64,000 nt of DNA from Paramecium tetraurelia (taxonomy: Eukaryota; Ciliophora; Oligohymenophorea; Peniculida; Parameciidae), in NCBI RefSeq assembly GCF_000165425.1, contig NW_001799311.1:419624-483623 (forward strand), read 5' to 3'. Made by a program: the position numbers and the translations under genes. The notes under the pieces were generated by a model. It did not search any database, had not been told where the DNA came from, and worked only from the letters and a program-made list of their open reading frames with translations. Positions 62,601-64,000 of the stretch are shown in pieces. Position 1 is the stretch's first letter. Each line of letters starts with the position of its first letter.

Positions 62601-63894
62601 ATCTATCAAAATATTTCCTAGAATTTTCGTTTTCTTTTTATAAATCCTGTCCAATCCATTATAAATTTTCATAGTTAGTAATAAACTATAACAGATAAAC
62701 ATTAAAGTTATTTTGTAATTTTGCTTAAGTTTCTGCTTTATATTTTTGAAATTGACAAAGTCTGCAAGAATATTATTATATTTCTTCAAGGATTTTAGTT
62801 AATATCTACTTTTCTTCTTTTAAAAGTTTTTATTGTAATTTCACAGTTAAAGTAAAGATCCATATTGCAAAAGAAAATTTTTCATCAGATTTGAAATCCA
62901 AAACTTCTACTTGGGAAGCATTGACATTTATTTTTTCGATCTTATTTTCTTCTTTTTCTTCATTCAATTTTATGTCGTAATCTATTTTCTATACAGTTTG
63001 TCTTATCTAATTACATCTCTCCATAGATATATCTTTTTAATTAATATCATTATATTCCTAAAAGTACTTTTTGCATACATCTTATTTATTTTATAAATCT
63101 AGGATTTCTTCTTCTATTAAAATTTTTTAAATCTCTATGTTTTAATATAAGGAGGTCTTTAAAGTATTAAGGACTATTTAAGTTTAATTAATTAATTAAT
63201 TTAATGCATCTATCTTCAGATGATTGCTGATATTCTTTGTAATTTCCTTTTAGTAAAATATTAATTAATTATAAAAATTCTCATATTTTTCTATCTCTAA
63301 ATTTAATGTCTGCAGTGAAAAAGGTATTTAAGTTAGTATTTTTAAAGATTCATTAATTTAAGCATCCTCAAATACTTTTTCAATCTTATCAACATACTCA
63401 GATGATGATTAATTTCTGAATAAATCGTCAAATTCCTTTTCAATCAGCTCTAAATCCTCTCTGTATGCTTCATTAATTTATTCTTCTAAACCTACTTAGT
63501 ACAGTAAATGTTCCAAAACTCCAATTTACCTAGATAATTTGGTTGAGAAATCTTCTTCAGAAAGTTGTATAGTTTTTAATTCATTGATAGAATGCTTGTA
63601 AAAATTATTATTATAACAAATAATTCTTTTTGGAAAATTGATAACTACTTGAAGAAGAAAACCCTCCAAATTAATTATTGATAACAATTTTGACAATTCC
63701 TCTTGTTAAGCAAATTTCAAAATACACCAGAATTTTTCTTAAAATGCAAATAACTTAAATTTTAAAATTTAAACTTCAAACCTTAATTCTTAAATAAGTT
63801 GCGTTGTGTTAGAATCAATCAATTTTTTTTTAATCATTAGTAAGTTTTCATCAGTTAAAGATATATCATCTATTTAATTATTTATGATCATCAT
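56623..63894 (-). CDS. NACHT-WD40 STAND-type protein, 2,423 aa
   Basis: A single frame of 2,423 codons, with hundreds of TAA/TAG Gln and no intron needed, ends in TGA at 56623-56625. Residues 1-740 are coiled coil. A NACHT-type NTPase follows: Walker [10 protein letters not shown] near residue 770, Walker [12 protein letters not shown] near 853, then FTTRSE (sensor). A helical region leads to a pentapeptide-like stretch ([20 protein letters not shown]) near 1490, then 18 WD40 repeats of 42 residues (about 1540-2290) with the usual FSPDGxxLASGSxDxxIRLWD. The plan matches STAND signal-transducing NTPases (NLR-like), where WD40 senses a ligand and NTP binding drives oligomerisation. The start could also be the in-frame ATG at 63912. 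The C-terminal 110 residues are unlike any domain I know. Confidence 0.92.
57040..59290 (-). repeat. 18 tandem WD40 units, mostly 126-bp period
   Basis: The W of WD recurs every 126 bp (42 codons) at about 57061, 57187, 57313, 57439 and onward to 59182, with three intervals shortened or lengthened by 3-12 bp. Neighbouring units keep strong nucleotide similarity (for example CCATCAGGAGA for the SPDG region on the + strand), which points to recent unit duplication or gene conversion. Confidence 0.85.
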
Positions 63895-64000
63895 TTATTT
63901 TAGGATCGTCATATGCTCATCAAAATTTTAATTTAATTAATCATTGAATTATGAATATGTCAAAAAAATACCCTATAATGAAACCTCAAAACAAATCGTT
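63895..64000. other. Upstream of NACHT-WD40 gene
   Basis: AT-rich 5' flank; it contains an in-frame upstream ATG at 63910-63912 but no other feature before the window ends. Confidence 0.4.

Noticed and set aside
62911-63096. + strand Phe/Ile-rich ORF
   Set aside because: It is antisense to the coiled-coil N-terminus of the NACHT-WD40 protein.

Overview
The window is ciliate macronuclear DNA, most likely Paramecium (an aurelia-type species). In every gene I could follow, TAA and TAG lie in frame throughout conserved domains and read as glutamine, and TGA is the only stop. The genes are cut by very short introns: I placed 64, of 20-34 nt, nearly all starting GTA. The DNA is strongly AT-rich, genes lie densely on both strands, and some divergent start codons are only 24-58 bp apart. 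All gene models are hand-built from reading frame, splice signals and domain recognition. No database search was run, so product names rest on motifs recognised by eye.

Layout. 0.1-12 kb: a coiled-coil protein, a PAK-like pseudokinase, a CSC1/OSCA/TMEM63-type channel, a possible V-ATPase accessory protein, an S11 D-Ala-D-Ala carboxypeptidase-like enzyme sharing a 24-bp promoter with a helical-repeat protein, and an IQ/MORN protein. 13-24 kb: a 1,315-residue coiled-coil protein, a 2.1-kb gene-poor tract, a Gln-rich protein, SF-assemblin and an EF-hand protein; several of these look cytoskeletal. 25-34 kb: a small basic protein divergent from a PP6-type phosphatase, a CK1-like pseudokinase, a basic protein, an SPX-EXS phosphate exporter (XPR1/PHO1), a NUDT6-like Nudix hydrolase and two small genes. 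36-47 kb: a glutathione S-transferase, ribosomal protein eS30, a RING-LRR protein, two coiled-coil proteins (one EF-hand), a TPR protein, a secreted discoidin-like protein, ubiquilin and a RING-H2 protein. 47-52 kb: an intronless MCM-like gene, a 150-N assembly gap cutting a gene, and an inverted paralogue of the discoidin-like gene. 53.7-64 kb: a nine-unit repeat protein with 15 introns, and an intronless 2,423-residue NACHT-WD40 protein.

The neighbours form no operon-like pathway. Loose themes are signalling (two pseudokinases, PP6, EF-hand proteins), ubiquitin handling (ubiquilin and RING-H2 in divergent orientation), phosphate biology (XPR1 beside Nudix) and cytoskeleton. The points most worth a second look are the repeat gene with an intron at nearly every repeat junction, the NACHT-WD40 protein, the peptidoglycan-type carboxypeptidase carrying the ciliate code, and the high share of AAG splice acceptors. 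Several tracts of 0.8-2.1 kb hold no gene I can support and look like decayed sequence.
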